Source: Ricordea florida (Eukaryota > Cnidaria > Anthozoa > Corallimorpharia > Ricordeidae). Taken from it: a DNA stretch of 64,000 nt. The stretch is taken from the NCBI GenBank assembly GCA_949710005.1, contig OX453275.1, positions 17,693,259 to 17,757,258 on the forward strand. Reading direction: 5' to 3'. Of the stretch, positions 8,018 through 15,994 are shown in pieces. Both the position numbers and the translations under genes were made by a program. The first letter of the stretch is position 1. Every line of letters starts with the position of its first letter. The notes below the pieces were generated by a model. The model searched no databases, was not told the origin of the DNA, and was given only the letters and a program-made list of their open reading frames with translations.

Positions 8018-8907
8018 CGTTTTTTCCTGAAATGTAACGTTACTTCCACCACACCATGTAAAAATGGGATTGGTTCCCCTGCATCACCTCTTAAAAGGAT
8101 TTCAATGGTGTTGAACGACTTTAAACGTACATCATGATAGAAGAGATTGAAAAAGTTCTGGTGAATAATCTCTTCTGGGGTACCTCTGGGAGCCAGTGCT
8201 CGCAAAATGTTGGCACGCACATCACCAACCACCTGGGATGCCACTATATCCGAATAAATGTAGATGGTTTGAAAAAAAATGGCTGTTAGAAACCAATGAA
8301 TCGGTTTATCCAAAGTCGTTGCCAATCAATAGGCATCAGTACCATGAGTAAAATCCCCACGATATTCATCAGCACCCAAACGTAAGAAAGTATTAAGAGG
8401 ATCAGATGAATCCAAACCACTTCTGCAAATTTCCAATTTGTTGACGCTCCAAGGATTGATGGCCAGCACCGACGCTCTCTGGATGGTAATGGTGGGATGA
8501 TTATTCTCGTAGGTGAATTTGAAATCTTGATCCACCAATCGATCTCCAAAAGTAAATCTCAATCCTCTTTCCATACCTCGAATCACATCTTCAGCGGTTC
8601 TGTAATTTCCTTCATGAATATGTACAGGAACCCAAAGTTCATCCTCATACTTTTTGATATCATTAAATTTGTCGGGTCTTCTGTCACGACCAATTCTTGC
8701 AAAGAACAGACTTTCTGGTGTATAATGCTGGGATATATTTATCCATGTGTGCGGATAAATAATACTTGCCAACGCCACTTGCCATTCATCTCCATGAAGT
8801 TCATATTTGTTGGGTAAGGCAATTTTAAAACTGGATCCGTTGTTGTTCGGATAAATGTCAGTACTTGCATTACTCGGAAGAAACAAGTAGAAATCATCCC
8901 CATTCAT
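8014..8907 (-). pseudogene. Tandem capsid-type paralog B, one in-frame TGA
   Basis: From ATG 8907 one frame runs to TGA 8014-8016, interrupted only by TGA at 8326-8328. The N-terminal half has DDFYLFLPSNAS, SFKIALPNKYELHGDEWQVA and VPVHIHEGNYRTAEDVIRGM. After the stop it continues with FQTIYIYSDIVASQVVGDVR and GDAGEPIPFLHGVVEVTLHF. The start ATG overlaps paralog C's stop as ATGA (8904-8907), and its own stop overlaps A's start the same way. Length about 297 codons, like its neighbours. Confidence 0.65.
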
Positions 8908-9908
8908 TCTCGTTTCTTACGAAAATGTAACGTGAGTGTCACAACACCTCCTTTGAATGAAATCGGTTCTCCTGTGTCTCCTCTTAAAAGCACTTCAATG
9001 ATCTTGATACGATTGAGTCGTACAGGATTGTAAAAGAGGTTGAGAAAATTTTCATGAACAATCTCGTTCGGTTCTCCTCCTCTTCTCAAGAAGCACATTA
9101 GCTCGTACATCTCCCACGATCTGTGTTTCCACCACATCTGAATGGTTTGAAAACTGAGACCTCCACTACTACCTTCTTCTCCACCAATAAACCAATGCAC
9201 TATTTCATTCAAGTTGTTTGGCACTCGGTAAATCGCGTAGTCATGCTCATCAGGTATATCATCGGCAGTAAAACTGTGATCCCATCCGAATTGGATATAA
9301 TTGAAATCATCGGATTGACCGGTCTTGGGATTCGGAAAATCCTCATCAATTGGATTATATGCATTTCCTGAAGCAGATTCAGGAACTGTTGTAGCATGTT
9401 GAAGATCGAGAGCTTTGTACAGATATCTATTAAAGGCCAATCCTGAAATTTTTTTTATCTTCAATTCCGTATGATCATCCACTTCTTTGATTTGCCATTC
9501 TGCATTGACCAGATCATCTCCAAATTCTTGTCGTAAGGCATGATCAACTCCTCTCATGACATCTCTCACTGTTTGATAGTTACCTCCAGCCAAATAGACT
9601 GGAACCCAACCATTGAAGTACCCAGGTTTATCCTTGTAGTTAGCAGGGCGGCGATCCAGACTAAGTAAGGCCATAATTTTTCCCACATGATTGGGTTGAA
9701 TCTTGCTCTTATCATCAGCGGGTGCAGCAATGTTGTCCCACGAATGAGGGTAAACAATACTGGCTAGAGCCACTTCCCATTCCCCGTACAATTCAAGCGT
9801 GTTGGGTAGAGTCACTGTAAAACCGGTGGGACCATTGTTGGGAAACGTATTGGTACTTGCGTTACTTGGTAGATAAAGATAGAAATTGGATGGAGACGTT
9901 TCAGTCAT
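8904..9908 (-). CDS. Tandem capsid-type paralog C (334 aa, open)
   Basis: The longest open member. The N-terminus has SNFYLYLPSNAST, GFTVTLPNTLELYGEWEVAL and VPVYLAGGNYQTVRDVMRGV; the C-terminus has IEVLLRGDTGEPISFKGGVV and TLHFRKKRE. Between FQTI and GGEPNEIVHENF about 20 residues (MWWKHRSWEMYELMCFL) do not match the paralogs. Read one frame over, the same DNA gives DVVETQIVGDVRANVL, as in paralog B. So two nearly compensating frameshifts leave a scrambled patch in an otherwise open frame. Expression as a working protein is doubtful. Confidence 0.7.
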   Translation of the reverse strand: MTETSPSNFYLYLPSNASTNTFPNNGPTGFTVTLPNTLELYGEWEVALASIVYPHSWDNIAAPADDKSKIQPNHVGKIMALLSLDRRPANYKDKPGYFNGWVPVYLAGGNYQTVRDVMRGVDHALRQEFGDDLVNAEWQIKEVDDHTELKIKKISGLAFNRYLYKALDLQHATTVPESASGNAYNPIDEDFPNPKTGQSDDFNYIQFGWDHSFTADDIPDEHDYAIYRVPNNLNEIVHWFIGGEEGSSGGLSFQTIQMWWKHRSWEMYELMCFLRRGGEPNEIVHENFLNLFYNPVRLNRIKIIEVLLRGDTGEPISFKGGVVTLTLHFRKKRE

Positions 9909-10622
9909 GGTACCACGTGAATCTTGTTTCTGAAGTGAAGTGTTACTGTCACTGTTCCTGCATAGAATGGAACTTCTTTCTCTGCAACAAGCTTTAAAGC
10001 AATTTCTATTTCGCGTAAACGTTGTTCATGAAGCTTGTGGTAATGATGTTGGCAAATACTTTGCATTCCTGTTCTCCTTCTTGAAGATTTTCATGGGGAG
10101 TGATCCATTGCAACACTCGTGATTTTCCACGCCCATCAAACCACGGTTCAATATTCAAATTGGATTCAACAAAACGGACTCCACGGGTCGATAAGCAACA
10201 GGTATATATTTCCTTACCCCGTGAGGTGGATCGATATAAAAAGTCCAGGCTTCTTCTTGAGGTAAACAAATAAACATGAGATGGGGAAGAGACGAATCGA
10301 TTGGAAACCGTCCATCCCTGTAAGGTGGTGTAATGTTGTCATTGTTATCCAAAAATCCCAGGATGCGTGCAAACGGTAACGAAATCCTGAATGTGGCTCC
10401 TGGTTGAAGATCAAAACGAAATTTTTCTTGCTCGTATCTCATAGTAATACCCACGAAGAAATGAGTCTTGGTCAGGTTCCTCAAAATAATACGAAAACGA
10501 TGAGAATAGTAATCATCCACATCAATAAAATGGGACAACCAATTTTGGGTCCAGGTGTTGTTAACACAAAAGTCCACATCATTCTTAGTCGCTTCAATAA
10601 AAGGGCGAAGATTCACTCCCAT
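9905..10622 (-). pseudogene. Tandem capsid-type paralog D, several frameshifts
   Basis: The frame from ATG 10622 to 10155 has HRFRIILRNLTKTHFFVGIT and GATFRISLPFARILGFLDNN, matching the central strand pattern of paralog A. A second frame (10269-10006) continues with VRFVESNLNIEPWFDGRGKS and HENLQEGEQECKVFANII. The last piece, in a third frame, ends FYAGTVTVTLHFRNKIHVVP with TGA at 9905-9907 overlapping the ATG of paralog C. It has diverged most in the C-terminal half. Confidence 0.55.
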
Positions 10623-10646
10623 CGTTTCATCATCATCATTGGTGAG

Positions 10647-10897
10647 CTAAAACCAATGTTCCCCTTCAGGTATCTTGAATCTATCCGTTTGGTTGGCAAA
10701 AGGTGGTACCACCGTATAATCTTGGGCTTGTAACACATCTGAAGAGTCGGTATGTCTCAAAGCCATAAATCCCAATAGTCTGGCCATGGGTAATGAAAGT
10801 ATAAGAGTTCGATCCGCGGGAATGTTCCATCGAACCTTTCTGGTGGCCTCTCCAACACCATGTTATAAAAAGCCACTTTGTGATCCTTGCCTTAAAC
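10647..10897 (-). pseudogene. Fragment of a fifth capsid-type paralog (E), cut by a transposon
   Basis: One minus-strand frame ending at TAG 10647-10649 reads ADRTLILSLPMARLLGFMAL and then VVPPFANQTDRFKIPEGEHW, matching the strand around FRISLPFARILGF in paralog D. The upstream side ends at the terminal inverted repeat of the element at 10898-13490, so the N-terminal part has been separated or lost. Confidence 0.45.
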
Positions 10898-11635
10898 ATT
10901 AGGGAGCTTAAGATGCGGACGTTTTCGCGGTGACAACGACGTGACAGCCCAGGTGGACTGGGCCAGAGGTTGCCGTTCTCGCGCCAAAATTAATTTGCTT
11001 TAAGATTCTCATGACGGCCTTCCGCGACTTCGTCGAGTACATCGGCGGTACTTTCCGAGATTAAATCGCTTTTGTTCGTAGCATGGCCGCAATTGAAGAT
11101 TTTCGACAACTTCTCATTCTTTTCCAGACTGAGTCCTTGCATTGATTTACTGAATATTTGCTGGATGAAACTGTTATCAGTGTTTAATACGCACTGAACG
11201 TATCCACATAAATTATTGCTCTAAATTCACAGCACTTCATCGAAGAAATATTTCAAGTGTGGTTATACAAGCCTAAAGAGTACATTTACATATTGATGAG
11301 CTATGTAGTGGATTTGTTGGCTAAGTGTAAAAAAATTCAGAACAAAATATTTATCTCTGCACTTTTTAGCAGCCTCCAGAACTCCAAAATTCTTTATCGC
11401 CTAAGAAAATTCGGATTCAATATGCTACTAAGAAATAAAAAAAATTATTTTTTTCTTAGCTTGTGAGCGGGCGGAATTTTGAAAATCCTACAATCTGATT
11501 GGTTCCGGGAGCGGGCGGTATTCCCCTATCTCTTGACCACGGTCACAGTATCCAAACCAGTGTAACCAAAGCAAAGTTACAAATCATTTTACGAAAGTAG
11601 TTGCTTTTTCTTAAAACACAAAGTAAACGTCAAAT

Positions 11636-12924
11636 ATGGACTCCGATGAAAGCTATCAAAGCGAAAGTGAATTTTACTACGAAGACGAATTATGTGGGAA
11701 CACAAACAAGGAAAACAATGAAGAAAACCAGCCGAATTTTACGATGACTGACGTACAAAATTTTATCGTGGGCCAGCGACCCGAAAACACCGTTAAGAAA
11801 ACCCACTATGACGTTAATACTTGGAAGAGATACCTAAAGAACCTAAACGAAGAAAGAGAAATCGAGTCCATACCTGCCAAAGAGCTAAACATCCTTATCT
11901 GTCGGTTTTTCATGGATGCAAAGAAAAAAGATGGCGGTGCATACGAACCCTCTACTTTGACGTCGTTTCAGAGAAGTTTGCAGAGATATCTGAACGATAA
12001 AGGCTCCAAACTTAACATACTGAAAGACCAAGAATTTTCCAAATCTAGAGAGGTCCTTTTGGCGAAGAAAAAGCAACTTGTTCAAGACAGTGCAAAGGGA
12101 AATCGTCCTCGAGCTGCTCGGGAGCTTACTGATGAAGAAGAGGATATCTTGTTTACAACTGGCGAGTTTGGTGACCACAATCCAGAGGCTGTTCAAAGGA
12201 CAGTGTGGTGGCTCCTCTCACTTCAGTTTGGATTTCGAGCTCGTGACGAGAGTCGTAAGCTGAAGTGGGGAGATATTTCTCTCATAACAGATGGAATTAC
12301 AGGAAATGATTTCCTTGTTTGGGCCGGCGAGAGAGGCTCTAAAACCCGCCATTGAAATGCCTCAAGGGCTTTCAATCCAACAGCTCAAGCAACACACAAT
12401 GAGCGCTGTCCGGTAAAATACTACAAGTCTTTCAAGAGCCACCGACCTGAAGAAATGATGAGACCTGATTCTCCGTTTTTTTGGCCATAAATCACCGCCG
12501 CAAGCCAGAAAACAACATCTGGTAAAGTAAATCTCCTCTCGGAAAGAATGAGATTGGCAAGTTTATGGTAATGGCTGCAAAGCGAGCAGGTCTAAGTGGA
12601 AATATCACAAATCATTCCGTTAGAAAAACTTGTATATCTCGCCTTATGGATGCTGAAGTGCCAGCCAATTATGTAGCTCAGCTAAGTGGGCATAAGAATC
12701 TGAAAAGTCTGGATGCCTACAAGACCGCCTCCATGGACCATCAGCGACGTATGTCCCTGGTTCTGAGCAGATCAGCTGACGATCAAGACCCTGGTCCACT
12801 ATCTGTGAAAACCGGTGGACGAAAACCTCTAGTACAGCTACATAGGAGTTCCACGAGCACTGAAGCAGCATTAGGTCCTACATCTGGTTTATTTTCCGGC
12901 GCTTCAATCGGTCGAATTAAATAG
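11636..12924 (+). pseudogene. Tyrosine recombinase (Crypton/ZMYM-related type), broken
   Basis: The first frame (ATG 11636-12355) has an acidic start, a SAM-like core-binding domain (RPENTVKKTHYDVNTWKRYL, LNILICRFFMDAKKKDGGAY) and the first catalytic region LQFGFRARDESRKLKWGD with its Arg. After stops between 12355 and 12565 the second frame has NHSVRKTCISRLMDAEVPAN and LSGHKNLKSLDAY, giving H-x-x-R, the Gly-His turn and a candidate nucleophile Tyr. This architecture is that of eukaryotic Crypton-derived recombinases, which cut and join DNA through a 3'-phosphotyrosine. About 70 codons between the parts are frameshifted. Confidence 0.75.
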
Positions 12925-13064
12925 GTTATTTACTGACCGAGAGTCGGTCCGTATAGGAAAAAACTGTGCCCGAGGTCTTGAGTGGGGCCCGAGGCCGAGG
13001 GCCCCACTCAAGACCTCGGGCACAGTTTTTTCCTATACGGACCTCCTGGCCAGTAAATAACCTA
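12922..13064. repeat. Long near-perfect hairpin after the recombinase gene
   Basis: The arm taggttatttactg (12922) through gtccgtataggaaaaaactg and gtgcccgaggtcttgagtgg is repeated in reverse complement to 13064, with a centre near 12993 and a few mismatches near 12936-12948. Arms are about 70 nt. It may be a separate foldback MITE inserted just after the stop codon, or a structure belonging to the element. Confidence 0.7.
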
Positions 13065-13492
13065 TATGTATTGGAGTCAGTAAAATGTATTACATATATA
13101 ATTGTTTTACAAGAAAGAATTCGTTGAACGTAACAGCTTATTTATCTTTACAGACTTACTTAGATTGTTTTGTCTTCACTGAACTAGTTTCAGAGTCTTC
13201 GGTCATTTTCCTGAGTTTTGTCTGTGAAGAGAGCACAAAAAGCCGCTAGAGTTACTTGGCACATCCCCAGGTGGTTTGTGCTAATAAAGAAACTGAAAAA
13301 AAACAAGGAATGAAGAGTGCAAGAAAGAAATAGCGGTATAAATACTCACGTTTTCACTGCGACGGCAAAATTCCCAAACTGACGTCGGCGGGAATGTTGG
13401 AAATCGCATGCGCAGTTAAACTCGCCCCAATCCTAATCGCTCTTTACGTCGCCGTCGCGTCGAGAACGTCCGCATCTTAAACTCCCTAATGG

Positions 13493-13618
13493 TTGGACAA
13501 CAGACGGTTTGACTGCCCACACTGCCGAAAGCAATTGCCATCCACGTACATTATGACCTCTGAAGAAGCCACGGATGCCCTCTTACAAGATCCAGAGTTT
13601 CAAAGAAGGATTCGGCTG
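13493..13618 (+). CDS. First exon-like segment of the spliced cassette region
   Basis: The open frame reads FDCPHCRKQLPSTYIMTSEE and then ALLQDPEFQRRIRL, ending at a good splice donor (ctg|gtaaga, 13619). A CxxC pair may bind zinc. There is no ATG upstream in frame; ATG at 13551 is the first internal one. The left limit is set by the transposon end at 13490, so the true 5' part may have been separated. Confidence 0.4.
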
Positions 13619-13714
13619 GTAAGAATTGACTTGAATACAATTAATCATAATAATTTTATTAGCCATAGTTGGTTTGTGTTTCTTCGTTTACCTTAATTTT
13701 TTTCTTTTTTTTAG

Positions 13715-13897
13715 AGTTATAATGAACTGATTCTGTATATCAAGGATAAGCAAGAACGAAACTTACGAACTACCAACATTGAATCGATTGTCAAGATGTT
13801 ATTGCAAAAAGCCCTTTGTATGAGTTTTAATGTATGGCATGATTATAAACCACTTGATTATTGCGAAAGACGAGTTCTTTTTGATTCGCTTATTTGA
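13715..13897 (+). CDS. Splice cassette 1
   Basis: It follows ttttttctttttttttag (acceptor AG 13713-13714). The phase-0 frame reads SYNELILYIKDKQERNLRTT and continues MSFNVWHDYKPLDYCERRVL to TGA 13895-13897. It joins in phase with the donor at 13618. A possible internal donor (gtatgg) follows codon FN. Predicted helical N-terminus. Function unknown. Confidence 0.4.
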   Translation, partial: SYNELILYIKDKQERNLRTTNIESIVKMLLQKALCMSFNVWHDYKPLDYCERRVLFDSLI

Positions 13898-13920
13898 TAA
13901 TTTTTCTTTTTTTTCTATAG

Positions 13921-14064
13921 GCATTGAACAAACTAAAAGCTACAAAGTCAACTCTTAAATATAAGTTACAGCAGCAAAATAGAATTATAGCCAACCCGTT
14001 TCGATTTTTCAGACCATGGAGCATATGGTATCTTGCATACAGGTTGTCCCAAACACTGAGATAG
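13921..14064 (+). CDS. Splice cassette 2
   Basis: It follows tttttcttttttttctatag (AG 13919-13920). The frame reads ALNKLKATKSTLKYKLQQQN (a short coiled-coil-like stretch), then FRFFRPWSIWYLAYRLSQTL, stop TAG 14062-14064. The tract 14065-14256 is T-rich with a G8/C8 block and no open frame. Confidence 0.35.
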   Translation, partial: ALNKLKATKSTLKYKLQQQNRIIANPFRFFRPWSIWYLAYRLSQTLR

Positions 14065-14256
14065 TATATTTCAAGAAAAAATTCGTTTACATTTGCATGT
14101 ACAATATTGTGATTAAAAAAACTTTTTATTTTATTTTTTAGTATTTTTTTATTATTTTTTTATTTTTTTTTTGATGGGGGGTACCCCCACCCCCCCTCCT
14201 TGATGTCTTTAAAAAAATATTATTGAATATACACTTAAACTTTTTTTCTTTCTTAG

Positions 14257-14364
14257 GTGATGAGTAATATGATAGACATTCAAATACCTCATAATATTGT
14301 TGTCACCATGAAAGTAGGAAATAATGAATATAAGATTGTCAATCTTTACAAACAAACTCTATAA
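14257..14364 (+). CDS. Splice cassette 3
   Basis: It follows tttttttctttcttag (AG 14255-14256). The frame reads VMSNMIDIQIPHNIVVTMKV and NNEYKIVNLYKQTL, stop TAA. The second codon is an ATG, so it could be translated on its own when spliced to any 5' leader. Thirty-five codons. Confidence 0.35.
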   Translation: MMSNMIDIQIPHNIVVTMKVGNNEYKIVNLYKQTL

Positions 14365-14385
14365 ATTGTCTTTTATATTTTCCAG

Positions 14386-14769
14386 ATGTATCCAGAAACA
14401 CGCTATAATCAATCACAACTAGGAATCGACAGATTATTTATAGTATTTAAAGAGATACGTGAATGGGAATATTCCATGTTACATATTCACAAAGAACTTG
14501 TGCTTGATTTTTACTCAAACCATTTAAAAAACCCTCTTTTTCATGAAGAGAGAACACAACATGTTATAGTTTTTGTTTCTTTACCTTTTTTACAGATGGT
14601 TCGATCAATTGATGCTTGTTCAAGTTACATAACTAATAAATATCAAGAACTAGTGGATGCTTCTATGGCTCAATTTGATCTGTCTGATGCTTATAACCTG
14701 TTACGTACTCGTGATTATCTGTTTGATTGTAGAAGGATAGCTTTTCGTTTATTAACTGATCCTTATTAA
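14386..14769 (+). CDS. Splice cassettes 4 and 5 (127 aa open frame)
   Basis: ATG at 14386 directly follows an acceptor (tatattttccag). The frame is open to TAA at 14769. A second acceptor (cctttttttacag, AG 14594-14595) directly precedes another ATG at 14596 in the same frame, so a shorter product is possible. The second half, SIDACSSYITNKYQELVDAS ... LSDAYNLLRTRDYLFDCRRI, resembles the cassette at 14973 (AECERYVMDKHNQASLQVAK). Largest product of the array. No known domain. Confidence 0.45.
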   Translation: MYPETRYNQSQLGIDRLFIVFKEIREWEYSMLHIHKELVLDFYSNHLKNPLFHEERTQHVIVFVSLPFLQMVRSIDACSSYITNKYQELVDASMAQFDLSDAYNLLRTRDYLFDCRRIAFRLLTDPY

Positions 14770-14792
14770 AAAAAATTTTTTTATCATTACAG

Positions 14793-14921
14793 ATAATGAA
14801 TGAAACCGTTGACCTTATGACGTTTGTTATGCATGATTACTACAGTAATTTCAATGGATATAGTCCACGTGATTATCATACCTTGAGGATTCGTGATACA
14901 AATTTGATTTTTGTTATCTAA
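14793..14921 (+). CDS. Splice cassette 6
   Basis: Acceptor ttttttatcattacag (AG 14791-14792), then ATG at 14796. It reads MNETVDLMTFVMHDYYSNFN and YSPRDYHTLRIRDTNLIFVI, stop TAA 14919-14921. The HDY...DY...R pattern recalls cassette 1 (WHDYKPLDYCERRVLF), suggesting the cassettes arose by duplication. Confidence 0.4.
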   Translation: MMNETVDLMTFVMHDYYSNFNGYSPRDYHTLRIRDTNLIFVI

Positions 14922-14972
14922 TACTTTGTGGTTTTTTTTCGTCCATCATGAATTTTAATTTTTATTTTTGAG

Positions 14973-15140
14973 ATTTATTACATGCTTGCTGAATGTGAAA
15001 GATATGTTATGGATAAACACAATCAAGCAAGTTTACAAGTTGCCAAACTTAGTCTTCAGGAGATATATCTTGACATAGTTTTCATCATGAGTAGAATCGA
15101 ATGGTGCAACATTATAGTTTTTTTCTTTTTTTTTCCCTAG
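14973..15140 (+). CDS. Splice cassette 7
   Basis: Acceptor aatttttatttttgag (AG 14971-14972); ATG at 14982. It reads MLAECERYVMDKHNQASLQV and AKLSLQEIYLDIVF. The frame ends in TAG 15138-15140, which is also the AG of the next acceptor. Similar to the second half of the 14386-14769 frame. Confidence 0.4.
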   Translation: MYYMLAECERYVMDKHNQASLQVAKLSLQEIYLDIVFIMSRIEWCNIIVFFFFFP

Positions 15141-15153
15141 ATAAAAAAATATA

Positions 15154-15303
15154 AAACCTGGAGAGTGTACAAGTTTACTTCGTTATAGATATGGTGTTCC
15201 CAATTTACGGGATGCAGATGTACCACTCATTGAACATATTTGTGAAGATTTAGATGTAGTAAGCCGAAGGTTATGGCTTGATTTTATGAGAAAATTCAAA
15301 TAA
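15154..15303 (+). CDS. Splice cassette 8
   Basis: The acceptor AG 15139-15140 is preceded by tttttttctttttttttccctag. The informative frame (KPGECTSLLRYRYGVPNLRD, then PLIEHICEDLDVVSRRLWLD) has an upstream stop at 15142-15144, so it needs another entry point. A TATAAAA at 15150-15156 could instead be a promoter element. Stop TAA 15301-15303. Confidence 0.3.
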   Translation, partial: KPGECTSLLRYRYGVPNLRDADVPLIEHICEDLDVVSRRLWLDFMRKFK

Positions 15304-15325
15304 GTTTTTTTCTTTTTTTTGCCAG

Positions 15326-15532
15326 GATGAAGATAGTGATGATAGTGATAGTGAACTGTTATTTCATTTAGCACAATGTCAATGTGATGAATGCCAACAA
15401 GATGTAGATCAATATAGTTATTGTGGTTGTGATTGTAGTTACTGCTACCATATGGTTGATGAGATGAATTATTGTGATTGTAAAGGTTGTAATGCTCTCT
15501 TCTGGCATTTCAATGTCTTATCCTTAGAATAA
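15326..15532 (+). CDS. Splice cassette 9, acidic Cys-rich
   Basis: Acceptor tttttttctttttttttgccag (AG 15324-15325). The frame reads DEDSDDSDSELLFHLAQCQC, then about ten further Cys in CxC/CxxC spacing (SYCGCDCSYCYHM, YCDCKGCNALFWHF), stop TAA 15530-15532. An acidic start and dense Cys pairs suggest a small metal-binding peptide or the transactivation/zinc part of a spliced regulator. No ATG at the start, so it must be joined to an upstream exon. Confidence 0.4.
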   Translation, partial: DEDSDDSDSELLFHLAQCQCDECQQDVDQYSYCGCDCSYCYHMVDEMNYCDCKGCNALFWHFNVLSLE

Positions 15533-15556
15533 GAAAATATCACCTTTCTTTTCTAG

Positions 15557-15670
15557 GGTGAATATATTGATGATGATCACGATTATGCCCTTTTATTTGA
15601 CCACATGTTTGATGCTCCAGATTATGTCCTTTTATTCGAACACATGGCTTTATCACCACAAGTGATGTAA
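15557..15670 (+). CDS. Splice cassette 10
   Basis: Acceptor cctttcttttctag (AG 15555-15556). The frame reads GEYIDDDHDYALLFDHMFDA and then PDYVLLFEHMALSPQVM, an internal duplication of DYALLFDHM/DYVLLFEHM. Stop TAA 15668-15670. Thirty-seven codons, acidic. Confidence 0.35.
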   Translation, partial: GEYIDDDHDYALLFDHMFDAPDYVLLFEHMALSPQVM

Positions 15671-15699
15671 TAATAATAACAAAACTTGTTTTATTTTAG

Positions 15700-15756
15700 G
15701 CCAGAAGATGGAATTACGATTCTCTTCTAAAAGAAAACATGTCTATTATTCATTAA
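15700..15756 (+). CDS. Splice cassette 11 (18 codons)
   Basis: Acceptor acttgttttattttag (AG 15698-15699). The frame ARRWNYDSLLKENMSIIH ends at TAA 15754-15756. Very short; it could be a terminal exon only. Confidence 0.25.
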   Translation, partial: ARRWNYDSLLKENMSIIH

Positions 15757-15800
15757 AAGATTTTCAAATATATGATAGTGTGTGTTTTTTTATCTCTTAG

Positions 15801-15941
15801 GAATGCCTTCAAATGTCATTTAAACCCATTCAACCATTCATGTCCCTTCATTTGAGAGAATGCCTAAAAGGCGACGCATTAAAAGATAAACAAGAGTGTT
15901 CAAAAGAACAAGACAGTACGGAGGCAAACAAAGCAGATTAG
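15801..15941 (+). CDS. Splice cassette 12
   Basis: Acceptor gtttttttatctcttag (AG 15799-15800). The frame reads ECLQMSFKPIQPFMSLHLRE and CLKGDALKDKQECSKEQDST, stop TAG 15939-15941. It overlaps the start of a small basic reading frame at 15860 in another frame. Confidence 0.3.
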   Translation, partial: ECLQMSFKPIQPFMSLHLRECLKGDALKDKQECSKEQDSTEANKAD

Positions 15942-15994
15942 GAAAGTTGGTTAATCGTTACAGACGCCCTCCACCTTTCATTGGTACTTGGTGA
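15860..15994 (+). pseudogene. Small Arg/Lys-rich core-like protein, one in-frame stop
   Basis: ATG 15860 begins MPKRRRIKR, then TAA at 15887-15889, then the same frame continues FKRTRQYGGKQSRLGKLVNR and YRRPPPFIGTW to TGA 15992-15994. The TGA overlaps the ATG of the next basic gene (TGATG). Likely a viral DNA-condensing peptide; broken by the nonsense codon or started elsewhere. Confidence 0.4.

Larger units (their letters stand above)
10898..13490 (+). mobile_element. TIR-bounded element carrying a tyrosine recombinase
   Basis: Left end 10898-10943 (attagggagcttaagatgcg...) and right end 13445-13490 are imperfect inverted repeats of about 46 bp, the first 26 bp with one mismatch. The flanking pattern is compatible with a 2-bp TA or AT target duplication. 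Inside is a plus-strand tyrosine-recombinase gene and a 143-bp hairpin. Apart from these, 10944-11635 and 13066-13444 hold no gene that I can see. The element interrupts the capsid-paralog gene block of the virus-like element, so it came later. Confidence 0.65.

Noticed and set aside
8014-9908. ATGA overlaps as evidence of a bacterial contig
   Set aside because: The window has spliced genes with consensus introns, polyadenylation signals, LINEs and animal transposons. The overlaps fit a viral polycistron in animal DNA.
11257-11466. Plus-strand 69-codon frame left of the recombinase
   Set aside because: AT-rich, starts at a non-ATG-rich context, no family resemblance; lies in the element's non-coding 5' part.
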